Of a stretch of DNA of 64,000 bases, positions 1 to 10,621 are shown piece after piece; position 1 is the stretch's first letter, and each line of letters starts with the position of its first letter. The stretch is from Phellopilus nigrolimitatus. Lineage: Eukaryota; Basidiomycota; Agaricomycetes; Hymenochaetales; Hymenochaetaceae. The translations under genes were made by a program, and so were the position numbers. The notes below the pieces were generated by a model. That model was not told where the DNA came from. It did not search any database and worked only from the letters and a program-made list of their open reading frames with translations. Location: NCBI GenBank assembly GCA_021029095.1, contig JAJOHG010000011.1, forward strand, positions 310,001 through 374,000. Direction: 5' to 3'.

Positions 1-1160
1 CGAAAACTAGGAGCCGCTCAATTCTCCTGGTTAAGTTCAAATGGAAGCAAACGGGCGGCCGAGTACCTAGATTCTATTATGCGGAATCCATTCCAATCCG
101 TCAGAGTACACGAGACCTTCACTAGTTACAAAGTTACTCCCCGCCGTGAGAAGACGAATTTTAGACATGCAGCATACCTAATGGGAAGTTCAAAGGCAAG
201 ATCCGACAAGGAGTGTTGAGGAATCTCCGAGCCTCGAGCCATTTTCAGCAGATTGCCTGGAAGAGCTCGCTACGTTCTCAACAACGATGCTTTCCGAGAC
301 AGTGGCTATCTCCCGCAATCGATGCTCTCTTTTGTTCATAATAAATGTCGATGCTCACTGATAATCACCCAAGAGCAACCAATAGAGATGGATGTCGTGC
401 TAACTTCCGTTCTCATTAATCTCGAAAGGTAAAGGCGCTCGGACCCTGGGACTTCACGTAGTCAATGTGTATACGGAAGAACCCCTTTCAATAAAATACG
501 CATGTAGTTGCGGATAAAGATTGGGCGTACCTTTTTGACCATGAATACAGAACCGCTTTTAGCAGTAAAAATTCAGGAGAGAAAGGTAGTCATGCTATCC
601 GAGGCGTTCTATTTCAACAGCATGACTGCGGAAATACCCATCTTTTGTTCCGGAAGTGCAAGATCCAGCGCTTTCATACGTTCTGAATTAAGTGTCAGAG
701 AAACAGTCACAGAAAAGTAGATGTTCAATTGAGGGACAAGAGCTCGTAGTTCTTGATGGCGAGAATTTATCGAAGACGAACATCCGATAGCACCGTGAGC
801 ACACGGACTGATTCTTTACCACATAGTCCAGAGCTTATTGCGAGCATTGGAGCTTGTATTTTACTGGACGATAAACACTTCATCAAGAAAGAGATGCGTG
901 TATCCCTCGCGTCATGACCATGGCACAGTCCGAAACAGGAGAGCATGAGAAGTTCTTGCTCGGCGCGCGAGAGGCCGCCGGCGATCTCTTCGGACTCTTC
1001 AGGCACTTTAGGGTTGTGAGAAGAGGGATATTGTGCTTTGTCATCATTAGCCGAGCAGTGACCCTTCACCATAGTGTCCAAGGCATACCTCTCATCCTTA
1101 ACAGTTGAGTTATAAACTGTATAAGCAGCATAAATGAGATTAAGAAGTCCAAACATTCGT
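1..1160. repeat. Duplicated P450 upstream segment (copy a)
   Basis: This stretch holds no convincing gene. It aligns by eye with 9,055-10,250, which lies directly upstream of P450 copy 2; both share, for example, CTCCTGGTTRAGTTCAAAT and CTACGTTCTCAAC. By that alignment position 1 falls just upstream of the start codon of another leftward P450 copy outside the window, so this is its promoter region. A run of C (about 1,170-1,190) is a homopolymer of no evident meaning. Confidence 0.7.
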
Positions 1161-1384
1161 CGTGAAACCCCCCTCCCCCCCCCCCCCCCCCGATTGTGAA
1201 ACGGCCGTTAGGATGTCATCAAAACAGCAATTGATGTTATAACCCTAAAATGCCTGAAGAGTCCGAAGAGATCCACCTCACGCGCTGACCAAGAGCTTGA
1301 AGCCGACATGCCGATAGCAAGCGTCATTCTCATGCTCAACTTTGAGCTCCCCTGTTATACGGACAGTTGCAAAAAACTCAGTAT

Positions 1385-1550
1385 GATTCACTATTCCAGA
1401 GTAACAGCCTATGGCATCACGGCCTGACAGACGAGAGTTAGGTCACACCGGTCTCAGTAGCCAGCCCAGCAAACTCAAAATGTATGCGGATTTGACATGC
1501 ATAAGGTCGAGAAATCATAATATACATAAAGCGGAAAAAACAAACAGATG
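1385..1550 (+). pseudogene. Dioxygenase (TauD-like) relic
   Basis: Nucleotides here align with exon 3 of the intact dioxygenase gene at 28,280-29,739: CTGACAGACGAG, then CAGCAAACTC and AAGGTCGAGAAA in the same order and spacing. Reading frames are broken by stops and indels and the flanking exons are missing. It sits about 70 bp beyond the stop codon of P450 copy 1, where a neighbouring unit's dioxygenase is expected if the P450/dioxygenase pair was amplified in tandem. Confidence 0.7.
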
Positions 1551-1621
1551 TTACGCTTCAGTTACGCTTCAAGTTCTCCAAGTCCGTTGCTCATACAGTA
1601 CTTCCGTGAAGGCTTAAGCAT

Positions 1622-3974
1622 TCAGTCTTGATCAATCAACGTTTTATGCTTTGCGCTGCGAGGGACGATCCTACACTTGAAGGGTTTCGGTTTACTAGAA
1701 ACGCCAACTGTAAGCATGTGCATTTTCAGCCCCTGCCAAAAAGTGACAGCTCACCTAGTGAACCCGAATGAGTATTCGGCAGGTGGCATAGTCTCTTTCC
1801 CGGTGTCAGGATCAATAGGAGGTAGGATATCAAACACCGCAAGGATGTTGGCTATCGCCAGCCAGATGCTAGCATCCGCGAAAAACCTTCCGGGGCAAAT
1901 TCTGAGACGATCGTACATTATTATGCAAATCGAGAAAAGCGGATGCAGAGGAGCATCTAGAAACTTGCCTGCGTCCAAACCCAAACGCCAGAGAGCTCGG
2001 GTCATCTGCCTCAAATGAGCGCGTATTAAAATCATTTCCTCCATTGCGAGTTTGGGTTTCAATTTTCTGAAGATGTCTTTCCGGCGAAAACATCTCAGGA
2101 CTCGGGAAATAGCGTTCATCTTTCATCATTTGCCTGGCAAGGAACGAGCCCCTATATTAAATGTCTTCGGTGTTGAATAAACGACTAGCTCACCATACGT
2201 TTGGAACAATCATCGAGCCAGCTGGGATGACTTTGTCCCGGTAAATATCTTCTTTTCTTGACCGATGGGGTAAAGCTGTTTAAAGGAGTGAGGAGTCAAG
2301 AGCAATTGTAAGCTCATGCCGACCAATGACTAACAGAGAGGAACGGCAGGGTTAATCCTGTTGGCTAGCCGTTCATCTCTAGTATGCAATATTCGAAAAC
2401 GCGGAACGCACCTAAATACCTCCTTTAAAATGCAATCAATGTATGGCAGGCTAGTTCGGTCCTCCATCGTAGGCAGACGTTCGACTCCAACGACTTTGTC
2501 GATATCCACCTGCGCTCGCTTAAGAACGTTTGGATTGCGAGCCATCATGAGAATAAACGACATGAGGGTGACTTCCGTCTTTTTGTTTCGAGAGTGAAAA
2601 AAGCGCCAGGTGCGTTTATTTTAGAAAATCAGCAAGCCATCCTTATAAGAAGGGAAAAAAACCCGACCGTATCAACGCCAGCTAAAAGCGACGAAATATG
2701 AAATCGTTTTTTTCAAATGTACAAATGAGTGACCATACCCCCATACATGGCTGCCCCGACATGTTTAATATTGACCTCGTGGTCTTCGTTGATAACTTTC
2801 AAATTCTCATAAACTTCAAGCAAATTGTTGACTAAAGACGTTTGTGCTGTTCCGGAAGCCTAGCAAATAAGTTAGAGACACACCATGCTTTATACGCGAG
2901 ACATATGATTACCCTTTCTTCCTTCACTTTGTTGAAGGGGATTTCCATCATCATGTCCGACAGCTTTCGCGTAATCAATGCTTCTCTTTTGAAGCCGGCT
3001 CCAGGAAACCAGGTCGGTATATAACGCACTACAAAAAGATTGATTTCCGTATAAAATAGAAGGTCGACGCGCTCACGGATGGGGAAGAGATCCACAGGAG
3101 TCATGCCTGGGACTCCAGCGGCCGAGCCTCGGGATGATTGATCTATTGCAAGATTGACGAACTTATCTTCACCCGATACAATATCGTGACCGTATGTGAA
3201 TTTCACTAAGCTAGCTGAGCTCATTCTCGGGAGACGTGAGATTGAGGGCTTCAAGGTATAACAATTCTGCAACTAACTGGTTTATGTGATTCCGAAATTC
3301 TTCTGGGCAGTCCAAAAGGTTCTTGAGCAGAATACGGACTTGTTCTGCTTGAAGAGGGCGAAGAGAAATTACCGCTTGTGGACTAAGATATTGCTGCATG
3401 AACCGACGCTGAGTTCTGAATCGATCGCCATAAGGGAGATTCGACATCATATATTTCCAGTTAAACCTGCAGTGTAAGTTATATTGATATTGCTTATGCG
3501 AAAGATAAAAAGCTGGCGTACATATCTCCGTGGAGGATTGAGATCGGTCTGTCAGAGTAATTCGCACTTCTCTTGTCCATGAGATCCCTAGCCGCCTCGG
3601 CGCTGTTGAGAATGATGATAGGATGGCCGATAATATTTGTGTGAATAACATCCCCTGATAATGATGCGTTGAGTTGAAGTTGAACAAGAGCAGAGTATAC
3701 GAGCTGCAATCTAAAAACACGCACCAAACGTCTCTCCCCAGTCTGCAAACGTTCGCCACTGGAATTCTGTAGGCATAATGCGTAAATGGCCTAGTATGGG
3801 GTCAGCCGGCGGCCCGGGAAATAGGCTACGACGAGGAGTTTGAGACTTCTTGCTCGAAAACCAGGACAGGGTCAGGACACATATCGCCAATGCTAGCAGG
3901 GAAAGGCCAATATGAGAGGAGATCGCCAGTTTAATGGCCGCGATATCGTCAAAAAGAGTCAACTTGAAGGTCAT
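1622..3974 (-). CDS. Cytochrome P450 monooxygenase, tandem copy 1
   Basis: A multi-exon P450 predicted to be a haem-thiolate monooxygenase anchored in the ER membrane; substrate unknown. In order: an N-terminal hydrophobic anchor (IGLSLLALAICVLTLSWF), a proline hinge (LFPGPPADPILGHL), a C-helix motif YGDRFRTQRR, the I-helix AGVDT formed across an intron, the K-helix ExxR as EVFR, a PxRx motif as SPERH, and the haem-binding loop FGFGRR/ICPGR. The last intron (1,902-1,968) interrupts the haem loop and uses a GC donor. An in-frame 9-nt deletion before EADDPSS removes three residues present in copies 2-4. No frame break was seen, so it may be functional. The start ATG at 3,974 matches the start of the sister copies. 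The exact CYP family cannot be assigned by eye. Confidence 0.85.
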
Positions 3975-4026
3975 GCTTTCTTGTGGAGGTTTTCCTGAGA
4001 GATCAAAATCTACTCCCAATCCTGCC

Positions 4027-4032
4027 TTTATA
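4027..4032 (-). promoter_or_regulatory. TATA box of P450 copy 1
   Basis: TATAAA on the minus strand, 53-58 bp upstream of the start codon. A TATAA element at about the same distance precedes copies 2, 3 and 4. Confidence 0.6.
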
Positions 4033-4889
4033 AAAGAAATGGGAATCTACAAGTGGGATTTGAATAGAGAAGCAAGCAATTGAGAACCACATAGCCTATT
4101 CTTGATGCCATTTCAAACCATCAGAACGCACGAGACCCCCCAAAGTATTCGCGGCTTTATTCGCGGCTTCGAATCGAAAGTTTCCACACATAAAAAGCAA
4201 ATAATGAGAGATCCAGAGGCAAGAAACGTCGGCATGTGGTGTAGGCGCTTAAGGGATCTCTCAAAACAATTTCAGTCGCTTGAATTGAAGAATGAGCGGC
4301 GGAGCTGTCATCAGGCAAAGCTACCGCGACGAATATGAGCCAGGGTCCTTCTGATTGTCGATTTCTACTAACAAATCATTTGCAAAGCAGCCGATGGACA
4401 CGGATGTCGTGCCAGCCTTTGTTCTGTTGGGTCCGGTATGGTAAAGGTGGTGGAGCTCAACGCAATTAATATGCAAACTGGAGAAAGCCATTTGAATGCA
4501 ATGCGCTTGCGATGGCGGGTAAAGAATGGGCGTACTTTCGTGAACAGAAATCTAGTTCCGCTTCCAGTACCAGAGTTCGAGAAATTGTGATAGGAAGGGC
4601 ATTCTAATTCTGCAGCGAGGGATGTCTGTCCTGATTCCGGCAGCGCAGAACCCGGAACCTCCATACACTACCAAATTTCTGAAATACAGTTACAGAAGGA
4701 CAGCCGTTCAACTGTTAGACGGATCCTCGGAGATCTTGTTTTGTGAGCATACGTCGAAGACGGGCATGCGGACGGCGCTGAGGCCACAGGACTACACAGT
4801 TCAAAGCTTATCAACTTCCACTGAACAATAAAAACCCTTCGGAGTCATCGCAAACCCGATATCGCTGGAGGTTAACTGTCCTTCGCACC

Positions 4890-4997
4890 ATGATCATGAC
4901 GCAGACTGAAATGCGGAATGATGTCTGCAGACAGACAGACTTCAGTAAGCCTGTCTCGGACGAGCAAATTGAAGATATCATCAATGCGGAGAACAGG
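4890..4997 (+). pseudogene. Dioxygenase (TauD-like) relic, fused exon 1/2
   Basis: Begins with the same ATGATCATGACRCAGACTGAA as exon 1 of the intact dioxygenase, but a deletion removes the rest of exon 1 and intron 1, fusing directly to the exon 2 peptide DFSKPVSDEQIEDIINAENR. Exons 3-7 with the Fe(II) ligands are absent. It lies divergent to P450 copy 1 at the same distance (about 900 bp) as the intact dioxygenase does from copy 4, and is therefore a dead member of the same gene pair. Confidence 0.8.
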
Positions 4998-5094
4998 CAA
5001 CCAGAGACTGGAGAGCCATCCAGAAGCAGCGGAAAAAAGCTTCGTCCGAGGGATCACCCCGGCCGGCCAGTTTGATAGTCAAACAGTGGCACAA

Positions 5095-6085
5095 CTACCT
5101 TCAGGACATTCCCAGGATCGATCAGCCCCCGAGTCCTTCTCAAGGAACTGCTAACGCAGTATGCAAGCTGCGAGTGTATAGAGAGAGGCTCTTCACCTTG
5201 TACAGCGGGACGAGCACCCGCGTAAGGAACGTCTTGTGCTCCTCCTTGAACGGGAGTGCGAAACTGTTGATGATCGAGCCGAGAATCTCGAGCAGCTCTG
5301 CGATCCCGTTGTCCCGCTCCATTTAGTAGATGAATTGAAAGAACATGTTGCTGGTCGAGAGCCGGATGAACGAGCGAAGGGTGCAGCGTCGTCTTAGGAA
5401 GTCGCGCTCTCGCGCGGGTCCTCCGAGTCGAACAACTCGAGCAGATTGTGCACGAATGTCTGGTCGATGTACCGCTTCACGACGCTTGTGTTGAAGTCTG
5501 GCGCCTCGATGAAACGCAGGAAGAACTCGTACACGATTTGAAGATGCGGCCGGGCAAGTTCCAACACAGGTTCATCCTCTTCGGGATCGAACGCGTCGCC
5601 AGTCGGATTGGTTGAGGGGGTATCAAGCGGAAGAGAATCATCACAAACTGAACGGCAGCTCAGCACTCAGCGACTCAAAAGAAAACACAAACACGCAACA
5701 TGTCAACGACCTCGGGGTATATTTTTTTAAATAATGTTTGCCCCTTAATTGCTTGCCCTTGAGTTCCGAGCTGGCGTTGTCGAAGTCGAAGACGACTTAG
5801 CGTTTCCTACGGCGAGGTTTCTGCACAATTGCTTATTTAGAGGAGAGGCCAAATGTCGATGATTGTAATAGTGCTCACCGCTGAATGGTGGGGGCCGCTT
5901 GATCTCTGCTTTCTCAGACGGCACAAAGCGGCTGCTGCGCTGCTTGCGTGGCGGCTTGCCAATGATAGGGATCTTGTTTTAGGGCGTCGGGCGGAAGCGG
6001 TTAAGCGTCGAGCGCGACGGCATGCCCGTGTCTTGCGCGCCCAACGTACGTAAGTTGAGCTCGCTCTCGGCCTGTTCGCGCCGGC
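5095..6085 (-). pseudogene. PP2A regulatory subunit B56-like pseudogene
   Basis: Separated pieces match the B56 (Rts1/PPP2R5) family in the right order on the minus strand: KIPIIGKPPRKQRSSRF (about 5,930-5,985), VVFDFDNASSELKGKQL (about 5,735-5,795), [20 protein letters not shown] and [20 protein letters not shown] (5,400-5,600), then [15 protein letters not shown] and [20 protein letters not shown] (5,190-5,320). Stops between pieces, a deletion of the central HEAT-like region and a frameshift near 5,165 rule out a functional protein. The family normally encodes PP2A targeting subunits of about 500 residues or more. It is unrelated to the P450 array around it and was probably carried in by duplication. 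Confidence 0.8.
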
Positions 6086-6089
6086 ACTA

Positions 6090-6688
6090 AAAATGCTTCT
6101 GCCGAGGTGCCGTGACCAACTTGTCATCAATTAAACCCGTGAGGCATAATCCGGTATAACCTTACATCATAAGGAAGTGTCTTTGAGCATGAAGCATCAT
6201 TCAGTCGCAGAGAAAACCAAAGCCGATCAAGTGTTTAACGCACGCTTCATTGATGATGATCAAGTATACCTACCCAATTTTGATCTTGCCGTACGCTTCA
6301 CCGATCTCCAGTGATCATCGATTAAACCCAAAATCAAATCTGAACTACAGCAAAGATATACACTACCCACGTGACAAAGCATTGAAAGAGGAACGTCGGT
6401 GAGCCACATTTGCAGAATTGGACAAATGGCAGTAGCACCTTGGAGGTTCTTTCACAATACGGATCTTCACTGTATGATGACAAGGACAGGTACGGTGATA
6501 GAAATGCTGTACTTCATTCTCAAAATGCAATCGTGAACAAACTGGCTTGTAAAAAGATTCAATCCGGCATAGGAAAAACAAGCGTAGGAAAACGTGAGAG
6601 CACAGGTTTATCGTACACAGGTTTATCGTCTGCCCCTGCCACCGCCAGCCAAAACATCCTTCATCGTATTTACTTTGTATTGCAATTC
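6090..6688. other. Intergenic, nothing recognised
   Basis: AT-rich spacer between the B56 pseudogene and the 3' end of P450 copy 2. Open frames are short and overlapping. No repeat or RNA gene was recognised. Confidence 0.5.
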
Positions 6689-9003
6689 TCAGTCTTGATT
6701 GATAAGTGATATGTGCTTTGCGTTGCGAGGGACGATCCTACACTTGAAGGGTTTCGGTTTACTAGAAACGCCGAGTGTAAGCATTTGCATCCTTAGCCCC
6801 TTCTGAAAAGGGACAACTCACCTAGTGAACCCGAATGAGTATTCGGCAGGTGGCATAGTCTCTTTCCCGGTGTCAGGATCAATAGGAGGCAAGATATCAA
6901 ACACCGCAAGGATGTTGGCTATCGCCAGCCAGATGCTAGCATCCGCGAAAAACCTTCCGGGACAAATTCTGAGAGGATCGTACAACGTTATGTAAGTAGA
7001 GAAACGCGGGAGCGCGGGAAGATCTAGGAACTTGCCTGCGTCCAAACCCAAACGCCAAAGAGCTCGGGTCATCTGCCTCAAATCCGTTCAACGAGCGCGT
7101 GCTAAAATTAGCTCCTCCGTTGCGAATTTGGGTTTCAACTATCTTAAGATGTCTTTCGGGCGAAAACATCTCAGGACTCGGGAAAGTAGCGTTCATCTTT
7201 CATCATTTGCCTGGCAAGTTACGAGCCGCTATATTAATTGTCTTTGGTGTTGAGTGTAACGACTAGCTCACCATACGTTTGGAACAATCATCGAGCCAGC
7301 TGGGATGACTTTGTCCCGGTAAATATCTTCTTTTATTGATTGATGTGGTATGGCTTAAAAGTTTAAAGAAGTCAGTGACAACTGTACGCTCATGCCGGCC
7401 AATGACTAACAGAGAGGAACGGGAGGATTAATCCTGTTGGCTAAACGTTCATCTCTAGCTTACAGTACTCCAAAATGCGGACGCACCTAAAGACCTCCTT
7501 ATAAATACAATCAATGTATGGCAGGCTAGTTCGGTCCTCCATCGTAGGCAGTCGTTCGTCTCCAACCACTCTGTCGATATCCAAGTGCGCACGCTTTACA
7601 ACGTTTGGGTGGCGAGCCATCATGAGAATAAACGACGCGATGGTAACTTCAGTCTACAAGAAAATCGTTATTTCAGAGATCGTAAGCCAACCCTCATTTC
7701 TGAGAGAGAAAAAGGAAAAGCCAACCGTTTCAACGCCAGCTAGACACCGAAATTGCATTATATTGGTTACTTCGGACGAGAAGAAGGGCAACTGTACCTG
7801 CATATACGACTCCCCCGATATACTTAATATTCACTTCATGATCTTCGTCGATAACCTTCGAGTTCTCGTAATCTTCAAGTAAACTGTTGACTAGGGACGT
7901 CTGGGCTGTCCCGGAGAGCTAGCAGAGGAGTTATTAAAGAACCATATTCTATCCATAAATGCGCTCTTACCCTTTCTTCCTTCACTTTATTAAACGGGAC
8001 GTCCAACATCGCATCCGACAGCTTACGTGTAATCAGTGCTTCCCTTTTGAAGCTCGCTCCAGGGAACCAGGTCGGAATAAAACGCACTACAAACAAGATT
8101 GGTTTTGGTACAAAACAGAAGCTCAACGCGCTCACGGATGGGGAAGATATCCACAGGAGTCATGCCTGGTATTCCAGCGGCCGTCCCTCGGGAAGTTGCA
8201 TCCACTGCAAGATTGATGAACTTGTCCTCACCCGAAACGATATTGTGACCGTATGTAAATTTCACTAGCCCAGCTGTGCTCATTCTTGAAAGGCGTGAGT
8301 TGACAACTACAAATTAAAACATTTCTACGACTGACTGGTTTATATGATGCCGAAACTCCTCTGGGCAGTTCAGAAGGTTCTTGAGAAGAATACTGACTTG
8401 TTCGGCTTGGAGTGGGCGAAGAGAAATCACAGCATGTGAGTTAAGATACTGTTGCATGAGCCGGCGCTGGGTTCTGAAGCGATCGCCATAGCGGATAAAA
8501 GGCAACATGTATTTCCAGTTAATCCTGAAACATCATTCAAAGATATTGCTTATGAGAAGCTTTGAAGTAGACACACATATTTCCGTGGAGGATCGAGCCC
8601 GGTCTGTCAGAATAATTGTCACTTCTCTTATCCATAAGATCCCTAGCTGCCTCGACGGTGTTGAGAATGATGATAGGACGGCCGACAATGTTCGTGTAAA
8701 TAACATCCCCTGGTAACGATGTGAGGAGTTAGAAGTATGTTGAATATAAAGGTACGCACCAAACTTCTTTCCCCAGTCTGCGAACGTCAGCCATTGGAAT
8801 TCTGCAGGCATAATACGCAGGTGGCCTAGTATAGGTTCAGCTGGCGGTCCGGGGAAGAGGTCATGACGAGAACTTTGAGACTTCTTGCTCGAAATCCAGG
8901 ACAGAGTCAGGACACATATCACAAATGCTAGCAGGGAAAAGCCAATATGGGAGGAGATCGTTAGCCTAGCAGCCAGGATGGTGTTGGGGAGATTCAAGGT
9001 CAT
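6689..9003 (-). pseudogene. Cytochrome P450, tandem copy 2 (frameshifted)
   Basis: Nearly complete P450 gene with the same exon plan as copy 1: anchor and hinge (DLFPGPPAEPILGHL), YGDRFRTQRR, I-helix with AGVET rather than AGVDT, ExxR (EVFR), SPERH, and haem loop FGFGRR/ICPGR with the GC-donor intron starting at 7,035. In the exon after the K-helix, codons for MMKDERYF are followed by one extra base (CTACTTTCCCGAG against CTACTTCCCGAG in copy 4, about 7,190). The frame then reaches TGA within four codons, upstream of the haem cysteine. Unless this is a sequencing error, the product lacks the haem ligand. All other motifs are preserved, so inactivation looks recent. A TATAAG lies at 9,047-9,052. 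Confidence 0.75.
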
Positions 9004-9046
9004 GCCGTCTCGTGTAAGCTCGTCTGGGAAATCAAGTCTACTGTGT

Positions 9047-9052
9047 CTTATA
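9047..9052 (-). promoter_or_regulatory. TATA box of P450 copy 2
   Basis: TATAAG on the minus strand, 44-49 bp upstream of the ATG at 9,003, in the position conserved across the array. Confidence 0.55.
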
Positions 9053-9054
9053 AA

Positions 9055-10250
9055 AAACCAGGAGCCACCCGAGTCTCCTGGTTGAGTTCAAATAAAAGCA
9101 AAAGGGCGGCCGAGGACCAAGTATTCTATTTTCTCGAAGCCATTCAAATTCGTCAGAGTACACGAGACCCTTCACTAGTTCCAAAGTTACTCCCCGCCGT
9201 GAGAAGACGGATTTTAAACATGGAACATACCTAATGAGAAGTTCAAAGGCAAGATCCGTCAAGGAGTGTTGAGGAGTCTCCGAGCCTCGAGCCGTTTTCA
9301 GCAGATTGCCTGGAAGAGCTCGCTACGTTCTCAACGACGATGATTTCCGAGTCAGTGGCTACCTCCCACGATCGATGGTCTCCCTTGCTCATGATAAATG
9401 TCTATGCTCACTAATAATCACCCAAGAGCAACCTATAGAGATAGATGTCGTGTTTGCTTTCGTTCTCATTAATCTCGAAAGACGCTCGAACCCTGGAACT
9501 TCACGTAGTCAATGTGTGTCTGGACGAACCCCTTTCAATAAAATACGCATACAGTTGCGGATAAAGATTGGGCGTACCTTTTCGACCATGAATACAGACC
9601 CACTTTTAGCAGTAAAGTTTTGGAAAACAAAGGTAGTTATGCTATCCGAAGCGTTCTATTTCAACAGCGTGGCTGCGCGAGATACTCATCTTAGTTTTGT
9701 TCCGGAAGTACAAGATCCAGCACTTTCATATGCTCTGAACCGAGTGCCAGAGAAACAGCTACAGAAAAGCAGATGTTCAATTGAGCGACGAGAGCTCGTA
9801 GCTCTGGATGGCGAGAATTAGTCGAAGACGAACATCCGATAGCACCGTGAGCACACGGATTGATTCTTTAGTCCAGAGCTTATTGCGAGTCTTGGAGCTT
9901 ATATATTTACTGGACGATAAACACTTCATTACATGTAAAAAAGAGATGCGCGTCATAACCATGCACAGTCCGAGACAGGAGCTCAAAGTTGAGAATGAGA
10001 ACTTCAGCTTCAAGTTCAAAATCTTGGTCAGCGCGCGAGAGGTTGGACTCTTCAGGCACATGTGACACGGAATTTTTTGCTTTGTCATCATTAACCGAAC
10101 AGTGACCCTTCACCATAGTGTCCAAGGCATACCTCTCACAGCTAAATTACATACAGTATAAGCAGCATAACTGAGATTAAGAAGTCCAAAAAATTTGTCG
10201 TGAAAAAAGACAGATTGTGAAACGAACGTTAGGATGTCATCAAAGCAGTA
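9055..10250. repeat. Duplicated P450 upstream segment (copy b)
   Basis: Second copy of the segment at 1-1,160 with scattered substitutions and small indels. Short open frames in it are not conserved between the two copies, which argues against a gene. Together with P450 copies 1 and 3 and their similar right-hand flanks (4.0-4.9 and 13.0-13.9 kb), it indicates that a larger block was duplicated. Confidence 0.7.
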
Positions 10251-10400
10251 TTGATGTTATAACCCTAAAATGCCTGAAGAGTCCGAAGAGATCGCCGGCG
10301 GTCGCCTCTCGCGCGCTGACCAAGAACTTGAAGCCGACATGCCGATAGCAAGCGTCATGAAAATGAGATCAACTTTGAGCTCCCCCATTATTGCAGAAAT

Positions 10401-10552
10401 CTCACTATAATTCAGTATTCTAGAGTGACAGTCTATGGCATCACATGCCTGACAGACGAGAGTTAGTCTCAATAGCCAGCACAGCAAACTCGAAATGTAT
10501 GCCGATTCAACATGCATAAGGTCGAGAAATCATAATATACATAAAACGGAAA
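10401..10552 (+). pseudogene. Dioxygenase (TauD-like) relic
   Basis: Counterpart of the relic at 1,385-1,550. CTGACAGACGAG, CAGCAAACTC and AAGGTCGAGAAA occur in order, as in exon 3 of the intact dioxygenase, but the frame is broken. It lies about 70 bp from the stop codon of P450 copy 3. Confidence 0.7.
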
Positions 10553-10621
10553 AAGCAGATGCTATGCTTCAATTCTCCGTGCGTACATGTGCGTACAGCA
10601 CTTCCGTGCAGGCTCGAGTAC

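Noticed and set aside
1165..1192. Run of C bases
   Set aside because: A simple homopolymer, not present in the duplicate at 10.2 kb. Probably slippage or sequencing noise rather than a functional element.
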